A DNA stretch of 64,000 bases from Lachnospiraceae bacterium (GCA_902363445.1 CABJAB010000007.1:81938-145937); one strand, 5' to 3'. Positions 6,841 through 15,888 are shown, numbered from the stretch's first letter. Made by a program: numbers and translations. The notes: generated from the letters alone by a model not told the origin.

Positions 6841-8061
6841 ATGAAAAAACACAAGCTGGGACTTTTGGTAAAGCTCCTGCTGGGTATTCTTGCGGGTACT
6901 CTGCTGGGCTCGCTCGGGCATCTCCTGAACATCCAGGATTCCATGGTATTTGAAGGCTTTGTCAGTCTATATGTGACCTTCACGTCATTATTCAGTACCT
7001 TCTTAAGCTTTATCATTCCTCTTTTGATCGTATCGTTTGTGGCGGCGGGCCTGGCAGACCTTGGGAAAAAAGCCAATAAACTGTTTGGCGTCACCCTGCT
7101 TTTGGCCTATGCGTCCACTGTCATCGCGGGATTCGCTTCTTTTTTGGCGGGCAAAGCCCTCCTTCCTTCTCTCATAAGAAAAATCACCGGGGCGGAAGCA
7201 GTTTCAAAGACCTTTGAAGCTTTATTTACTATAGAAGCCGAACCGGTATTTGGCGTTATGACCGCGCTGATCCTCGCCTTTCTCCTGGGGCTGGGCATGG
7301 CGAACAGTAAAGGAACGACACTATTGAAGGTCATAAAAGACCTGCAGGAGATCATAAGCAAGACCTTAAATAAAGTGATCATACCATTGATTCCCGTATA
7401 TGTGGCCGGCCTGTTCTGCAAGATTGCCGCGGAAGGAAAGCTGATCCAGACGATACAGATGTTTGTAAAACTGTTTATCATGATCCTGATATTCCAGTGG
7501 CTGTATATCGGGCTTCAGTTTCTGATATCCTCTCTTGTCTGTAAAGAAAATAAATTTAAAAATCTGAAAAATGTGGCGCCGGCTTATTTTACGGCTCTGG
7601 GGACTCAGTCTTCTGCTTCAACGATTCCGGTGAATCTGGAGAGCGTCAAGAAAAATGGCGTGGCCGGCGATATTGCGGATTTTGTCATTCCTCTTTGCGC
7701 GACGATCCATCTGGCGGGGGATACGATCTGTTTGGTCCTCGGCGCCATGGGCATTATGATCGCCAATGGGATGAATCCTACCCTTGGCATGTTCGCGCCC
7801 TTTATATTGATGCTGGGGATCACTATGGTCGCGGCGCCCGGAGTTCCCGGAGGCGGGGTGATGGCGGCTCTCGGCCTGATCACCTCTATGCTTGGATTTA
7901 CGGAGCCCATGTCTCAGCTGATCATATCCCTGCATTTTTCTCAGGACAGCTTCGGGACTGCCTGCAATATCACGGGAGATCAGGCTATCGCCTTCATAGT
8001 GGACAAGGTGGACAGGAAAAGCAATCCGCAGATGCCGGAAAACAGAGCGCAGATAAAATAG
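6841..8061 (+). CDS. Dicarboxylate/amino acid:cation symporter (DAACS family)
   Basis: This 406-residue membrane transporter has eight or more hydrophobic segments and the two re-entrant hairpins of the GltPh/SstT fold. The first hairpin Ser-rich signature is in ALGTQSSASTIPVNLE, and the following TM7 region is in IPLCATIHLAGDTICLVLGAMGI. It probably imports an acidic or small neutral amino acid or a dicarboxylate with Na+ or H+. The ATG at 6841 has only a weak GGGGA site. The frame is open upstream into the tRNA gene, which cannot be coding, so the start is at or after 6835. No dedicated promoter is obvious in the 130 bases after the tRNA terminator. Confidence 0.88.
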   Translation: MKKHKLGLLVKLLLGILAGTLLGSLGHLLNIQDSMVFEGFVSLYVTFTSLFSTFLSFIIPLLIVSFVAAGLADLGKKANKLFGVTLLLAYASTVIAGFASFLAGKALLPSLIRKITGAEAVSKTFEALFTIEAEPVFGVMTALILAFLLGLGMANSKGTTLLKVIKDLQEIISKTLNKVIIPLIPVYVAGLFCKIAAEGKLIQTIQMFVKLFIMILIFQWLYIGLQFLISSLVCKENKFKNLKNVAPAYFTALGTQSSASTIPVNLESVKKNGVAGDIADFVIPLCATIHLAGDTICLVLGAMGIMIANGMNPTLGMFAPFILMLGITMVAAPGVPGGGVMAALGLITSMLGFTEPMSQLIISLHFSQDSFGTACNITGDQAIAFIVDKVDRKSNPQMPENRAQIK

Positions 8062-8126
8062 CCGTATCAGTCATTTTCCGGCTGCTTTATTTAAAAATTG
8101 TTTTTTCGCTCACGAAAAGGAAAAAA

Positions 8127-8155
8127 TTGCATATTACCCGCAATTCCGATATAAT
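8127..8155 (+). promoter_or_regulatory. Promoter of the surface cysteine protease gene
   Basis: A -35 TTGCAT (8127-8132) and a consensus -10 TATAAT (8150-8155) are spaced 17 bp apart, 52 bp before the start codon. The -35, spacer length and -10 are the same as in the tRNA-Lys promoter. Confidence 0.75.
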
Positions 8156-8207
8156 GATTGGAAAGGAACAGCATTTTGTCAGCAGTAGGGGATCAAAGGA
8201 GAGAGCT

Positions 8208-11200
8208 ATGAAAAGGAAAGAGTTGATGAAGCGGATCGCCGCCGTTGGGATGGCGGCCGCCCTCGTTGTATCTGGACCAGTTATGAACATATCAGCGGCG
8301 CCGAAAGAGGGCTCTGGGGGAAAAGCCCTTGTGGGTCCGGCGGAGCTGCTGGATGTGGATCAAAGCAATGCTTCCGGAGGAATCACCCCGACTGTTTTTC
8401 ATGGCTCTTATAGAAGTGCGGAGAGCGGGCGGATACGCGGAAGAAGCGCCCTGCCTGCCTCATATAATTTGGGCGTGTTAGGCAAATCCACGACTGTTAA
8501 GAATCAGGATCCATGGGGGTCCTGCTGGGCCTTTGGGGCGCTGTCTTCATTGGAGAGCAGTCAGCTTAATGGGAGTTCAGGCAGTTCGGAAGCGTCATCT
8601 CCTGATTATTCCGAGCGCCAGCTTGCATGGTTTGCCTATGAGACTCAGACTGCGGACAGTGTTAAGGTCAGTGCGGCGGATTCTGATCAGGCGGGAGAGG
8701 GAAGTACCTATTCAGAGTCGGGACGCCTGGACAAAGGCGGCAACATGCCTCAGGCAGTTTCCCTTTTAGCCGCCTGGCAGGGAGCGGCAAAAGAAGATGA
8801 TGTACCGTATCAGAATGAAGCGGGAAATACTAGTAAGACAGGCATATGGAAGGTGGAGGCAGACAAAAGGAACCTCTCTGCCGTACACCTTCAAGACGCG
8901 GATTTTCTCGGAAGTCCCGCGGCCTTTGATAAATATGATAATACCGGGCTACCGGCGGCCGATGCCGCTTACATCTATAATTCGGCCGCTACAGAAGATA
9001 TTAAGACGGCTTTGATGAATTCGGGAGCGGTGGCCATTGCCTATTATGCGGACCAGTCAATTCCTGGAGGCGATCAGAACGGAGAGTATTTCAATTATAC
9101 GAATTATTGTCAGTATGTGGATGTACTGAGCTCTTCTACGGTCCAAAACCATGGCGTCAGTATTGTGGGATGGGACGACGACTATGCGAGTACGAACTTC
9201 AAAGAGGGCAGACAGCCGGAGGGAAACGGCGCCTGGCTTGTGAAGAACAGCTGGGGCAGCGACTGGGGACTTAACGGATATTTCTGGCTTTCTTACTACG
9301 ACAGGACCATCGATCAGGTGACAAGCTACCATGGAGAAGGAACGGATAATTATGACAATAATTATCAGTATGATTATTTGGGCCTTGCAAGCGCTATGCA
9401 GTTCCAGCCCCATGACCAGGAGGTGGGAATCGCCAATGTATTTACCGCTAAGGGCAGCGAGGAGATCCAAGCGGTGTCCGCTGTCACGCTGGTGCCGGGG
9501 TCTGCGGTTTCCGTAAAGATTTATAAGATTCCGGCAGGTATGGACGGACCGGTGCCCTCCGGCGCTCAACTGATAGCGGAAAAGACGGAAACGATTACAT
9601 ACGGCGGCTACCACACCATAAAATTGGATGCTCCGGCTGCAATTGGTGCAGGTGAAAAGTTTTCGGTAGTAGAGGTGATAAAGGGCGGCGACGGAAAATG
9701 GTATACTCCTGCGGAGATTGGCGCGGATTCATTGAATCAGACGGCGGTGTGCAATAAAGGAGAGAGCTTTCTGGTTTCTGGCAGTGACTTTATGGATATG
9801 ACAGAACAGTCACAGGCTGGAATAACCTTCGGAAACGTCATGATCAAGGCATTTACCAATGATGCGGTGCTTGAATCTGCAGCGCCGGTTCTTCAGTCCT
9901 TTGACTATGAGGCCTTTGACAATACGGATCTGAGTATAAAATCGGATACGATCACGGTAGGCGGAACGGGAATGATCGTAGATCTTCCGGCGGGGACGTC
10001 TTATATTAAGATTACCAATCCGGCGCTTTCTGACGGTGCGGATGTGGCGGCACAGATGTCAGTGAAGGTAAAGGGCAGCGATTATACGCTGGGCGGCCGG
10101 ATTGCGCGAACGGATCTTGTTAAAGAAGGCGGTGAAACTACGGTGGTCATGACCACCAAGTCTGCTCCGGCCGGAACTAACACAAATGAGTATGAGTTCA
10201 GCTTTACTATTGATCCGCTGGAGCTGACGGCTGACAGTGACCGGGTCACGGTGATAGATAGTAATGGTTATTTGCCGGCCGATGCGGTTTTATCGGCAGA
10301 CAGGATTGGTTCAGGAGCCGTATACGATGCAGTCAGGGCAGCCCTGGAGCCTCTGGGAGGGGCAGATACTTTTTATGTCTATGCGCTTGCTCTGAGCCCA
10401 GAGTTCAAAGCCGGGGAGACCGTGGACCTTGGAATTTTGGTGGATGATGGATATCCACGTTCTGACAAGACGGTGCTGTATTATTTTGATGAGAGCGCCG
10501 GCGCCCTTTCCGAAACAGCGAATGACAGTGCGGGTACAGGGGTTCTTCGCGCAGACGTCGGCAGGATGGGGTATTATGTAGTCTCACAGGTGAAAGAGAA
10601 ACCGCCGGTGCCAAAACTTGAGGCCGTCACCTACAGCCCCGTAAAGATGTTGGCTGATGTGGCGCTGCCTAATGTGGACGGAGGGACCTGGAGCTGGGAC
10701 GATATTACAATCGTTCCGGATGTGAAGACAGGGACCTATAAAGCGACCTTTGCGCCGGAGGCCGGAAGTCCATATTACACATATAAAGCGGACATTTCCC
10801 TGACTGTGAACAAAGCGGACCCGGTACAAAGCGGCGGAGGCAGTGGCTCCCAGATTATTTATGGACAGACGCTGGGGGATTCTCTTATAAATGAAACATT
10901 CGAATTAGACGGCGTGGAGATAAACGGGACTATTGAATGGAAGCAAGGCAGCCTCCGCCCCGAAGTGAAAGACGGCAATGCGACAGAATATAAAATTATA
11001 TTTACGCCTGGGCCGGCGGAAATCGAAAATTATAATACCGCAGAGGGCAGCCTGAAAGTAACGGAAATTTTGAAAAAGCAAGCAGCCGTGAACATTAAGG
11101 ATACAGCAAAGGTATACGGTGATAAAAATCCGGAGTTTTCGTTGGAGATTCCGGACGGAGCTTTGGTGGGTGACGACACCGCGGCGGACCTTGCGGTAGA

Positions 11201-12254
11201 GTTTCATTGCCCGGCAGACAGGTTTACCTCGGCTGGAAGCAGCGTGGCTGTCACCGGAACGTCCAGCTCTGCAAACTATAATGTCAGCGTAGCCAGCGGA
11301 ACGCTGACTGTTAAGAAACGGGCAGTTGATATTAAAGCGAAGGATGTAACAATAAAATATGGAGAAACGCTTCCGGCGCCATATGAGGTTGAAGTATATA
11401 ACCTTCCGGAAGGAGTGGAGCAGAGAGCGCTGGGCGTGACCGCGGATGTTGAACCGATGGATATGTCAAACGGCAAACTGGCAGGGACCTATACCTTAAA
11501 GGTAAAGACGGCGGTCATTGCAGATGGGAACTATGAGAAGGGCAGGCTGCTCAACGGAAGACTCATCATTGAGGAAGGAACTGTAAAGAAAGTGGAGAAC
11601 AGCTCCGCCATTCCGGACTCCGCTGCCATGAATTTTGAAGCATCCGGCAATCTCAAGGGTACAGAAATTATAAAGATACTGGATCTTAAGGATGAGGCTG
11701 TGCGGAAAGCGTTCCAGGATAAGCTGGAGAGCGGCCGGCTTCTGGGATCGGCCTTTGATGTTACTCTGGTAAATGAGGATGGCGCGGAAACCGAAATAAA
11801 GGGAGCCTTGACAGTGACCATCCCAGTGGGCGCGGAGTATAATGGAAATCAGATTGCTGTCTTACATTATGTGAAGGCAGGAAAGCGAAATAACGAAGGT
11901 ATCGTGTCAGATACAGATACGATCGACATGTATAAAGACTTGACGGTAGTGGAAGGCAAGGTCCAGGTAAAGGTATATTCTTTGTCGCCGTTTGCATTAG
12001 TTTTTGCAAAGGATGCAGATACGCCGGAAGAAACGGATACACCTTCAGCGGAAGAAAATACCAAGCCGTCCGTAAATACGGATATACCTTCTGCGGGTAA
12101 CCATAACAAACAGAAGCCGGCAAACCCCACTGTAAATAATGTTAAGACAGGAGATTCGGCTCCTGTGACCGGGCTGATAATTTCTGTTATAGCGGCGGCG
12201 GTCATCCTGTTTGTACTGGCGGTCGTTATGGTCAGGAAACGGAAGAAACAATAA
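8208..12254 (+). CDS. Cell-surface papain-like (C1A) cysteine protease with lectin-like and MBG-type repeats
   Basis: This 1348-residue secreted protein has a signal peptide (about 1-31). A C1A peptidase domain follows (about 84-370), with the Gln/Cys pair in NQDPWGSC106WAFG, His315 in QNHGVSIVGW and Asn347 in KNSWGSDWGLNGY. The oxyanion Gln, Cys, His and Asn are all present, so it should be active. Then come a beta-rich lectin-like region (about 385-560), several MBG/bacterial-Ig-like repeats (VNIKDTAKVYGDKNPEF and VDIKAKDVTIKYGETLP), a Thr/Pro/Glu linker and the C-terminal NVKTGD plus membrane segment and RKRKKQ tail. That tail resembles the (N/S)(V/P)xTG sortase motifs of clostridia. The architecture recalls Clostridioides Cwp84-like surface proteases. 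The start has AAAGGAGAG upstream. Confidence 0.88.
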   Translation: MKRKELMKRIAAVGMAAALVVSGPVMNISAAPKEGSGGKALVGPAELLDVDQSNASGGITPTVFHGSYRSAESGRIRGRSALPASYNLGVLGKSTTVKNQDPWGSCWAFGALSSLESSQLNGSSGSSEASSPDYSERQLAWFAYETQTADSVKVSAADSDQAGEGSTYSESGRLDKGGNMPQAVSLLAAWQGAAKEDDVPYQNEAGNTSKTGIWKVEADKRNLSAVHLQDADFLGSPAAFDKYDNTGLPAADAAYIYNSAATEDIKTALMNSGAVAIAYYADQSIPGGDQNGEYFNYTNYCQYVDVLSSSTVQNHGVSIVGWDDDYASTNFKEGRQPEGNGAWLVKNSWGSDWGLNGYFWLSYYDRTIDQVTSYHGEGTDNYDNNYQYDYLGLASAMQFQPHDQEVGIANVFTAKGSEEIQAVSAVTLVPGSAVSVKIYKIPAGMDGPVPSGAQLIAEKTETITYGGYHTIKLDAPAAIGAGEKFSVVEVIKGGDGKWYTPAEIGADSLNQTAVCNKGESFLVSGSDFMDMTEQSQAGITFGNVMIKAFTNDAVLESAAPVLQSFDYEAFDNTDLSIKSDTITVGGTGMIVDLPAGTSYIKITNPALSDGADVAAQMSVKVKGSDYTLGGRIARTDLVKEGGETTVVMTTKSAPAGTNTNEYEFSFTIDPLELTADSDRVTVIDSNGYLPADAVLSADRIGSGAVYDAVRAALEPLGGADTFYVYALALSPEFKAGETVDLGILVDDGYPRSDKTVLYYFDESAGALSETANDSAGTGVLRADVGRMGYYVVSQVKEKPPVPKLEAVTYSPVKMLADVALPNVDGGTWSWDDITIVPDVKTGTYKATFAPEAGSPYYTYKADISLTVNKADPVQSGGGSGSQIIYGQTLGDSLINETFELDGVEINGTIEWKQGSLRPEVKDGNATEYKIIFTPGPAEIENYNTAEGSLKVTEILKKQAAVNIKDTAKVYGDKNPEFSLEIPDGALVGDDTAADLAVEFHCPADRFTSAGSSVAVTGTSSSANYNVSVASGTLTVKKRAVDIKAKDVTIKYGETLPAPYEVEVYNLPEGVEQRALGVTADVEPMDMSNGKLAGTYTLKVKTAVIADGNYEKGRLLNGRLIIEEGTVKKVENSSAIPDSAAMNFEASGNLKGTEIIKILDLKDEAVRKAFQDKLESGRLLGSAFDVTLVNEDGAETEIKGALTVTIPVGAEYNGNQIAVLHYVKAGKRNNEGIVSDTDTIDMYKDLTVVEGKVQVKVYSLSPFALVFAKDADTPEETDTPSAEENTKPSVNTDIPSAGNHNKQKPANPTVNNVKTGDSAPVTGLIISVIAAAVILFVLAVVMVRKRKKQ

Positions 12255-12279
12255 AATTATAATACAAATATGGAAAAGC

Positions 12280-12321
12280 AAAGCTGTGCAGGAGGAATGT
12301 TGAACTGCACAGCTTTTTTAT
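12280..12321 (+). terminator. Intrinsic terminator of the protease gene
   Basis: AAAGCTGTGCAG (12280-12291) pairs perfectly with CTGCACAGCTTT (12305-12316), followed by a T-rich tract, 25 bases after the stop codon. Confidence 0.9.
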
Positions 12322-12335
12322 TTTTAGTATCCATA

Positions 12336-12365
12336 TAGTAAACCAAGAAAATAATTGGTTGACAA
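12336..12365 (+). promoter_or_regulatory. Putative BirA (biotin repressor) operator of bioB
   Basis: TAGTAAACC (12336-12344) and GGTTGACAA (12357-12365) form an imperfect inverted repeat (7 of 9 positions) resembling the known BirA operator, TTGTnAACC and GGTTnACAA arms. The spacer is 12 bp, whereas the known sites have about 14-16. The right arm contains the -35 hexamer, so occupancy would block RNA polymerase. Confidence 0.6.
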
Positions 12366-12387
12366 TCCGAATGCCGAACTTTAGTAT
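12359..12387 (+). promoter_or_regulatory. Promoter of bioB
   Basis: A consensus -35 TTGACA (12359-12364) and a -10 TAGTAT (12382-12387) have 17-bp spacing. Predicted transcription starts around 12394, right at the AAAGGAG element, so the mRNA leader would be extremely short. Confidence 0.75.
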
Positions 12388-12412
12388 TAAGAAAGGAGAT
12401 TATTCAGATGTA

Positions 12413-13399
12413 ATGAAAGGAATATGGAAAATGGATATCCAGACAATTAAAGATCGGGTTTTAAAGAAGGAATGGATAGGCAAGGCGGAGGCAGTTTGGC
12501 TTGCGGAACAGGAATTGGACGAGCTTTGCGATGCGGCAGATGAAATCAGGGATTTTTTCTGCGGGGACAGTTTTGATATTTGCACCATAATAAACGGGAA
12601 AAGCGGGAGGTGCTCAGAGGACTGTAAATACTGTGCCCAGTCCGCTTTTTATCATACGCGGGCGGAGGAATATTCTCTACTCAGCGCGGAAGAGATCGCG
12701 TCTCAGGCGGAATACAATGAACAAAAAGGAGTTCTGCGGTATTCTATTGTGACTTCGGGAAGATGTTTATCTGATGAAGAAGTGGACAGAATGTGTGAAA
12801 GCATAAAAGAGATAAAGAAAAGGACAGAGTTATTGGTCTGCATTTCCTTCGGACTTTTAAATGAAAGCCAGTACCGGAAGCTCAAAGAAGCGGGAGCAGA
12901 AAGGGTACACAATAATCTGGAAAGCTCCAGAGCCTTTTTTCCGGAGATTTGTACGACCCATACATACGACGACAAGATTGCCGCTGTCCGGGCGGCTCAG
13001 GCGGCGGGACTGAGTGTGTGCAGCGGGGGCATAATGGGTTTGGGGGAGTCCATGGAAGACAGGATAGATATGGTGCTGACCATCAGAGAGCTGGGGGTCC
13101 GTTCCATACCTGTAAATATGCTGAATCCCATACCGGGCACGCCTTATGAAGGAAATCAGAGATTGACAGAAGAGGAGATGAGAAGAATCACAGCGGTATT
13201 CCGCTTTTTGGTGCCGGATGCGTCGATCCGCCTGGCGGGGGGCAGGGGACTTTTGGAGGATAAGGGAAGAAGCTGCTTCCAGTCCGGCGCCAACGCGGCG
13301 ATATCGGGGGATATGCTGACCACAGCGGGGATTACAGTCAGCCAGGATCTGCAGATGATAAAAGAGCTGGGATATGCGCCCCGCCTGTGGAACAGATGA
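12413..13399 (+). CDS. bioB: Biotin synthase
   Basis: This radical-SAM enzyme inserts sulfur into dethiobiotin. The SAM/[4Fe-4S] motif is C67-x3-C71-x2-C74 (GRCSEDCKYC). Family motifs for substrate and [2Fe-2S] binding appear in HNNLESS, SGGIMGLGES, PVNMLNPIPGTP and IRLAGGR, where the conserved Arg ligand lies. The length of 328 residues fits BioB. AAAGGAG (12392-12398) is optimally spaced from an ATG at 12408 that is followed at once by TAA, and that TAA shares its last A with the ATG at 12413 used here. An ATG at 12431 (MDIQTIKDR) with AAAGGA upstream is the main alternative start. No other biotin genes are adjacent, so it probably converts salvaged dethiobiotin. Confidence 0.93.
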   Translation: MKGIWKMDIQTIKDRVLKKEWIGKAEAVWLAEQELDELCDAADEIRDFFCGDSFDICTIINGKSGRCSEDCKYCAQSAFYHTRAEEYSLLSAEEIASQAEYNEQKGVLRYSIVTSGRCLSDEEVDRMCESIKEIKKRTELLVCISFGLLNESQYRKLKEAGAERVHNNLESSRAFFPEICTTHTYDDKIAAVRAAQAAGLSVCSGGIMGLGESMEDRIDMVLTIRELGVRSIPVNMLNPIPGTPYEGNQRLTEEEMRRITAVFRFLVPDASIRLAGGRGLLEDKGRSCFQSGANAAISGDMLTTAGITVSQDLQMIKELGYAPRLWNR

Positions 13400-13403
13400 T
13401 CTC

Positions 13404-14561
13404 CTAAATGGTTACGCTGCTGTGGAGAGGCTTGTCGTCGAAGCCAATGAGCCAGGTGAGCACAAAGGTAGTCACAAAGGTCACTGCGACGGTCAGAAGC
13501 GCGTACACAAAGGTTCCGCTCAAGAATATGGGCAGGGTGATCAGGCAGGGAGACGCATAGGCAACGGATTTCACGTCGGTGATGCCTGCGAAAGCGCCTC
13601 CGGCGGCGGCTCCTATGATACTCGCTATGTACGGCCGTTTTAAGGGAAGAAGGACTCCGTAGATGGACGGTTCTGTTACCCCCATGTAGGCGACGATCGA
13701 GGTCTGAAGGGAAAGACTTTTGTTTTCACGTACCTTCGATTTTACGAATACTGCGAGGGCCGCGGAAGCCATGGCGACATTGGCGGCGAGGAAGGCCGGA
13801 CGGCTGAACGGGTCAAAGCCGGTCGCTGTAATAGAGGAGAGGGCCAGCGGCAGGAAACAGAGCCCAAAGCCGGCCGTGACCAGGAACGGCGTCATGGCCG
13901 CCAGCAGAGCTACCGCCGGCCAGCCTATTTTTTCATGGATGAAGTTCAGGCCGTTGCTCAGGCCGTCCCCGATGAACATCCCGGCGGGACCCAGCACAAT
14001 CAGGATGAGCGGAGCCATGAGAAGTGTGGTCAGCAGCGGTACGGCGAAAAAGGCGATGATACCGGGGACCCATCTGCGCAGAAGCTTTTCCACAAAAGCC
14101 ACGGACCATCCGATTACAATAGCGGGAACTACGGTCGAACTGTAGGACATCATTGTAATGGGGAGTGAAAGAAAGGTAAGGGAGCCGCCTTCTTTGAAGA
14201 CGGAGATAAAATCCGGATGCAGGAGGATCGCGGTCAGGAACAGCGCCAGATACGGATCGCCGCCGAACCGCTTAGCCGTGGAGTGAGCTAAGAGCAGAGG
14301 AAGAAAATAAAATCCGGCGCTGGATACAAAGGACAAGACATAATAAGTATTACTCTCCGCGTTTAGAAGGTTTAAAGCGGAAAGCAGCAGCATCAGCGCT
14401 TTTAGGATACCGGCAGCTGTGATGACCGGAAGCGTGGGGACAAAAATACCGGAAATGGTGTCCACCACCCGGTCCATCCTGGTTTTCTTCACGGTGCTGC
14501 CTGTCTCAGTTTTTCCATTGTCTGTGCTTTTCTTCATTACTGCCCGGTCTTGCTTTTCCAT
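13404..14561 (-). CDS. PTS transporter subunit EIIC, glucose/beta-glucoside superfamily, lacking EIIB and EIIA
   Basis: This 385-residue membrane protein has about ten hydrophobic segments and the EIIC hallmark GVTEPSIYGVLLPLKRPY near residue 300, placing it with the glucose/sucrose/beta-glucoside permeases (PTS_EIIC PF02378). Such proteins usually carry an N-terminal EIIB domain with a phospho-Cys. Here that position holds only about 28 polar, Lys-rich residues, and no EIIA or EIIB gene is nearby, so phosphoryl transfer must use partners elsewhere or it works as a facilitator (inference). The start ATG follows a GGGGG-type site; Met9 is an alternative. The stop codon lies four bases from the bioB stop, convergent, with no terminator between them. 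Confidence 0.85.
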   Translation of the reverse strand: MEKQDRAVMKKSTDNGKTETGSTVKKTRMDRVVDTISGIFVPTLPVITAAGILKALMLLLSALNLLNAESNTYYVLSFVSSAGFYFLPLLLAHSTAKRFGGDPYLALFLTAILLHPDFISVFKEGGSLTFLSLPITMMSYSSTVVPAIVIGWSVAFVEKLLRRWVPGIIAFFAVPLLTTLLMAPLILIVLGPAGMFIGDGLSNGLNFIHEKIGWPAVALLAAMTPFLVTAGFGLCFLPLALSSITATGFDPFSRPAFLAANVAMASAALAVFVKSKVRENKSLSLQTSIVAYMGVTEPSIYGVLLPLKRPYIASIIGAAAGGAFAGITDVKSVAYASPCLITLPIFLSGTFVYALLTVAVTFVTTFVLTWLIGFDDKPLHSSVTI

Positions 14562-14611
14562 GACGCTGCCCCCTATTGTATCAGAATAGTCATAATGTAT
14601 AAAATATAAAA

Positions 14612-14643
14612 AGCGGCGCGGCAGGCTTAGCCTGCGGGCCGCT
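14612..14643 (-). terminator. Intrinsic terminator of the YbjQ-type gene
   Basis: AGCGGC and GCAGGCT pair with AGCCTGC and GCCGCT across a T loop, with short GCG/GGG internal mismatches. On the minus strand the hairpin is followed by TTTTTATATTTTAT. It lies 140 bases past the end of the gene at 14784, just upstream of the EIIC gene. Confidence 0.8.
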
Positions 14644-14783
14644 ATTATTATAAATCCATAAGGGGGAAAAAGAAAGAGGATAGGAGGAGGAGTTTAAAAA
14701 TAATTTTAATATTTTGAAATATGGTATTTGAAAGGGGGGAAGAATAATCTTTATCAGTTGATTTAGATTTAATTGGAGTTACT

Positions 14784-15761
14784 TTATAAATTATTTGTTT
14801 CAAGATAGTTTCGAATGCGCTTGAGTGCCGAGCTTCTCATACTGCCGTATATACCTTCCATACTACTAATTTCCTGTATTTCAGAAAGAAAATGGGAATC
14901 TAACACACCACCGTTATTTTCATTATATTTTACCAAATAGTCGAAAATTTCTCGTGTAGAGTTTAGACCTTCCATAACAGTAATCAGATTTTCTGCAGAC
15001 ATCATAGATACCTTGAATTCATCAGTCTCAGACACTACTGCGGGTGAAAAGAGTTTTGTATCGCGCACCTCAACAATGGCGCTATCATTGACATATTTCC
15101 TGACTGTGAGGTCCCATGATTTAATGATTGGCATAATGTTACCAGGGATAATTAACTCAATTTCTGCGCTTGTTGAACGGCAGAAGGACTTGTTTTCAAA
15201 GCCATAGAACGGGAGATTTTTATATATGTAATTATCGCCGAATATTGATGTGGCGCAAAGGTCTGCCATAACGCCAAATATTTTGCATGGTTCAGTCAAG
15301 GATATGTTTAGGGATGCTGAGCTTGAGCCAGTCATTTTAATTGATGAAGGGCTAAAGGGAGTTTCTAAATTGGTTCGATTAATAAAAAATTCTTTTAATG
15401 AGTCTTTTTCCAATCTTGAATCGGATAGGTCCTGTATTTTCTTGATTTTGACGGCAGTTCCATTTGCTATTACACCCATAATGTCAGAAGAAAATGAGGT
15501 ATAGTCTATGTCAAGTCCGATTATGGCGTCACCGCCTGCAAATTGTACACGATAATATAATTCATCAAGAGCGTGCTGCTTAGCTTGTCTAAGCTTATCA
15601 GAATACTTACTGCTGTTCGTACCTAAAAAGTCAGCAAAGCTGGCACCCAAAGAACTGAGAAACCCGGTTCCTAAAGCGCATTCACCAGTGTATATGCCAA
15701 GATAGTCAGTAATAATATAACTTTCAAAATTATAACCTGATGTTGTAAGTAGTTTAGACAT
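14784..15761 (-). CDS. YbjQ/UPF0145 (DUF74) heavy-metal-binding-like domain protein with C-terminal extension
   Basis: The product is 325 residues. Residues 1-105 match the YbjQ fold: LLTTSGYNFESYIITDYLGIYTGE, then a helix with RQAKQHALDELYYRV and FAGGDAIIGLDIDYTSF, where the family homo-oligomerises. Residues 110-325 are not recognised; they contain beta-rich segments and a helical end (EIFDYLVKYNENNGG). The start at 15761 has GGAGGGG upstream; an in-frame ATG six codons earlier overlaps that site and is unlikely. The gene is clearly more AT-rich than its neighbours and lacks their C/G-ending codon bias, so it may be a recent acquisition. YbjQ proteins are usually about 105 residues, which makes the extension notable. 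Confidence 0.75.
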   Translation of the reverse strand: MSKLLTTSGYNFESYIITDYLGIYTGECALGTGFLSSLGASFADFLGTNSSKYSDKLRQAKQHALDELYYRVQFAGGDAIIGLDIDYTSFSSDIMGVIANGTAVKIKKIQDLSDSRLEKDSLKEFFINRTNLETPFSPSSIKMTGSSSASLNISLTEPCKIFGVMADLCATSIFGDNYIYKNLPFYGFENKSFCRSTSAEIELIIPGNIMPIIKSWDLTVRKYVNDSAIVEVRDTKLFSPAVVSETDEFKVSMMSAENLITVMEGLNSTREIFDYLVKYNENNGGVLDSHFLSEIQEISSMEGIYGSMRSSALKRIRNYLETNNL

Positions 15762-15871
15762 TTGGTTATCCCCTCCCATATTTTAATATTATATCATCTT
15801 GCGCTCATCAGCGACAGTACGAAATTAATTATATAGTTTTGACTCTTTTAGACAGTCAGAATAAAAACTGT

Positions 15872-15888
15872 ATTAAGAAATTTTTAAG
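15872..15888 (+). promoter_or_regulatory. OmpR-type response-regulator box (NTTAAG-N5-TTTAAG)
   Basis: ATTAAG (15872-15877) and TTTAAG (15883-15888) are direct repeats with 11-bp periodicity, abutting the -35 element that begins at 15889. The form matches NTTAAG-N5-WTTAAG sites known for CiaR in streptococci. The position is typical for an OmpR-family activator. Confidence 0.5.

Noticed and set aside
7695-8207. Long upstream extension of the protease gene
   Set aside because: The open frame overlaps the 3' end of the symporter gene out of frame. The signal peptide and ribosome-binding site place the start at 8208.
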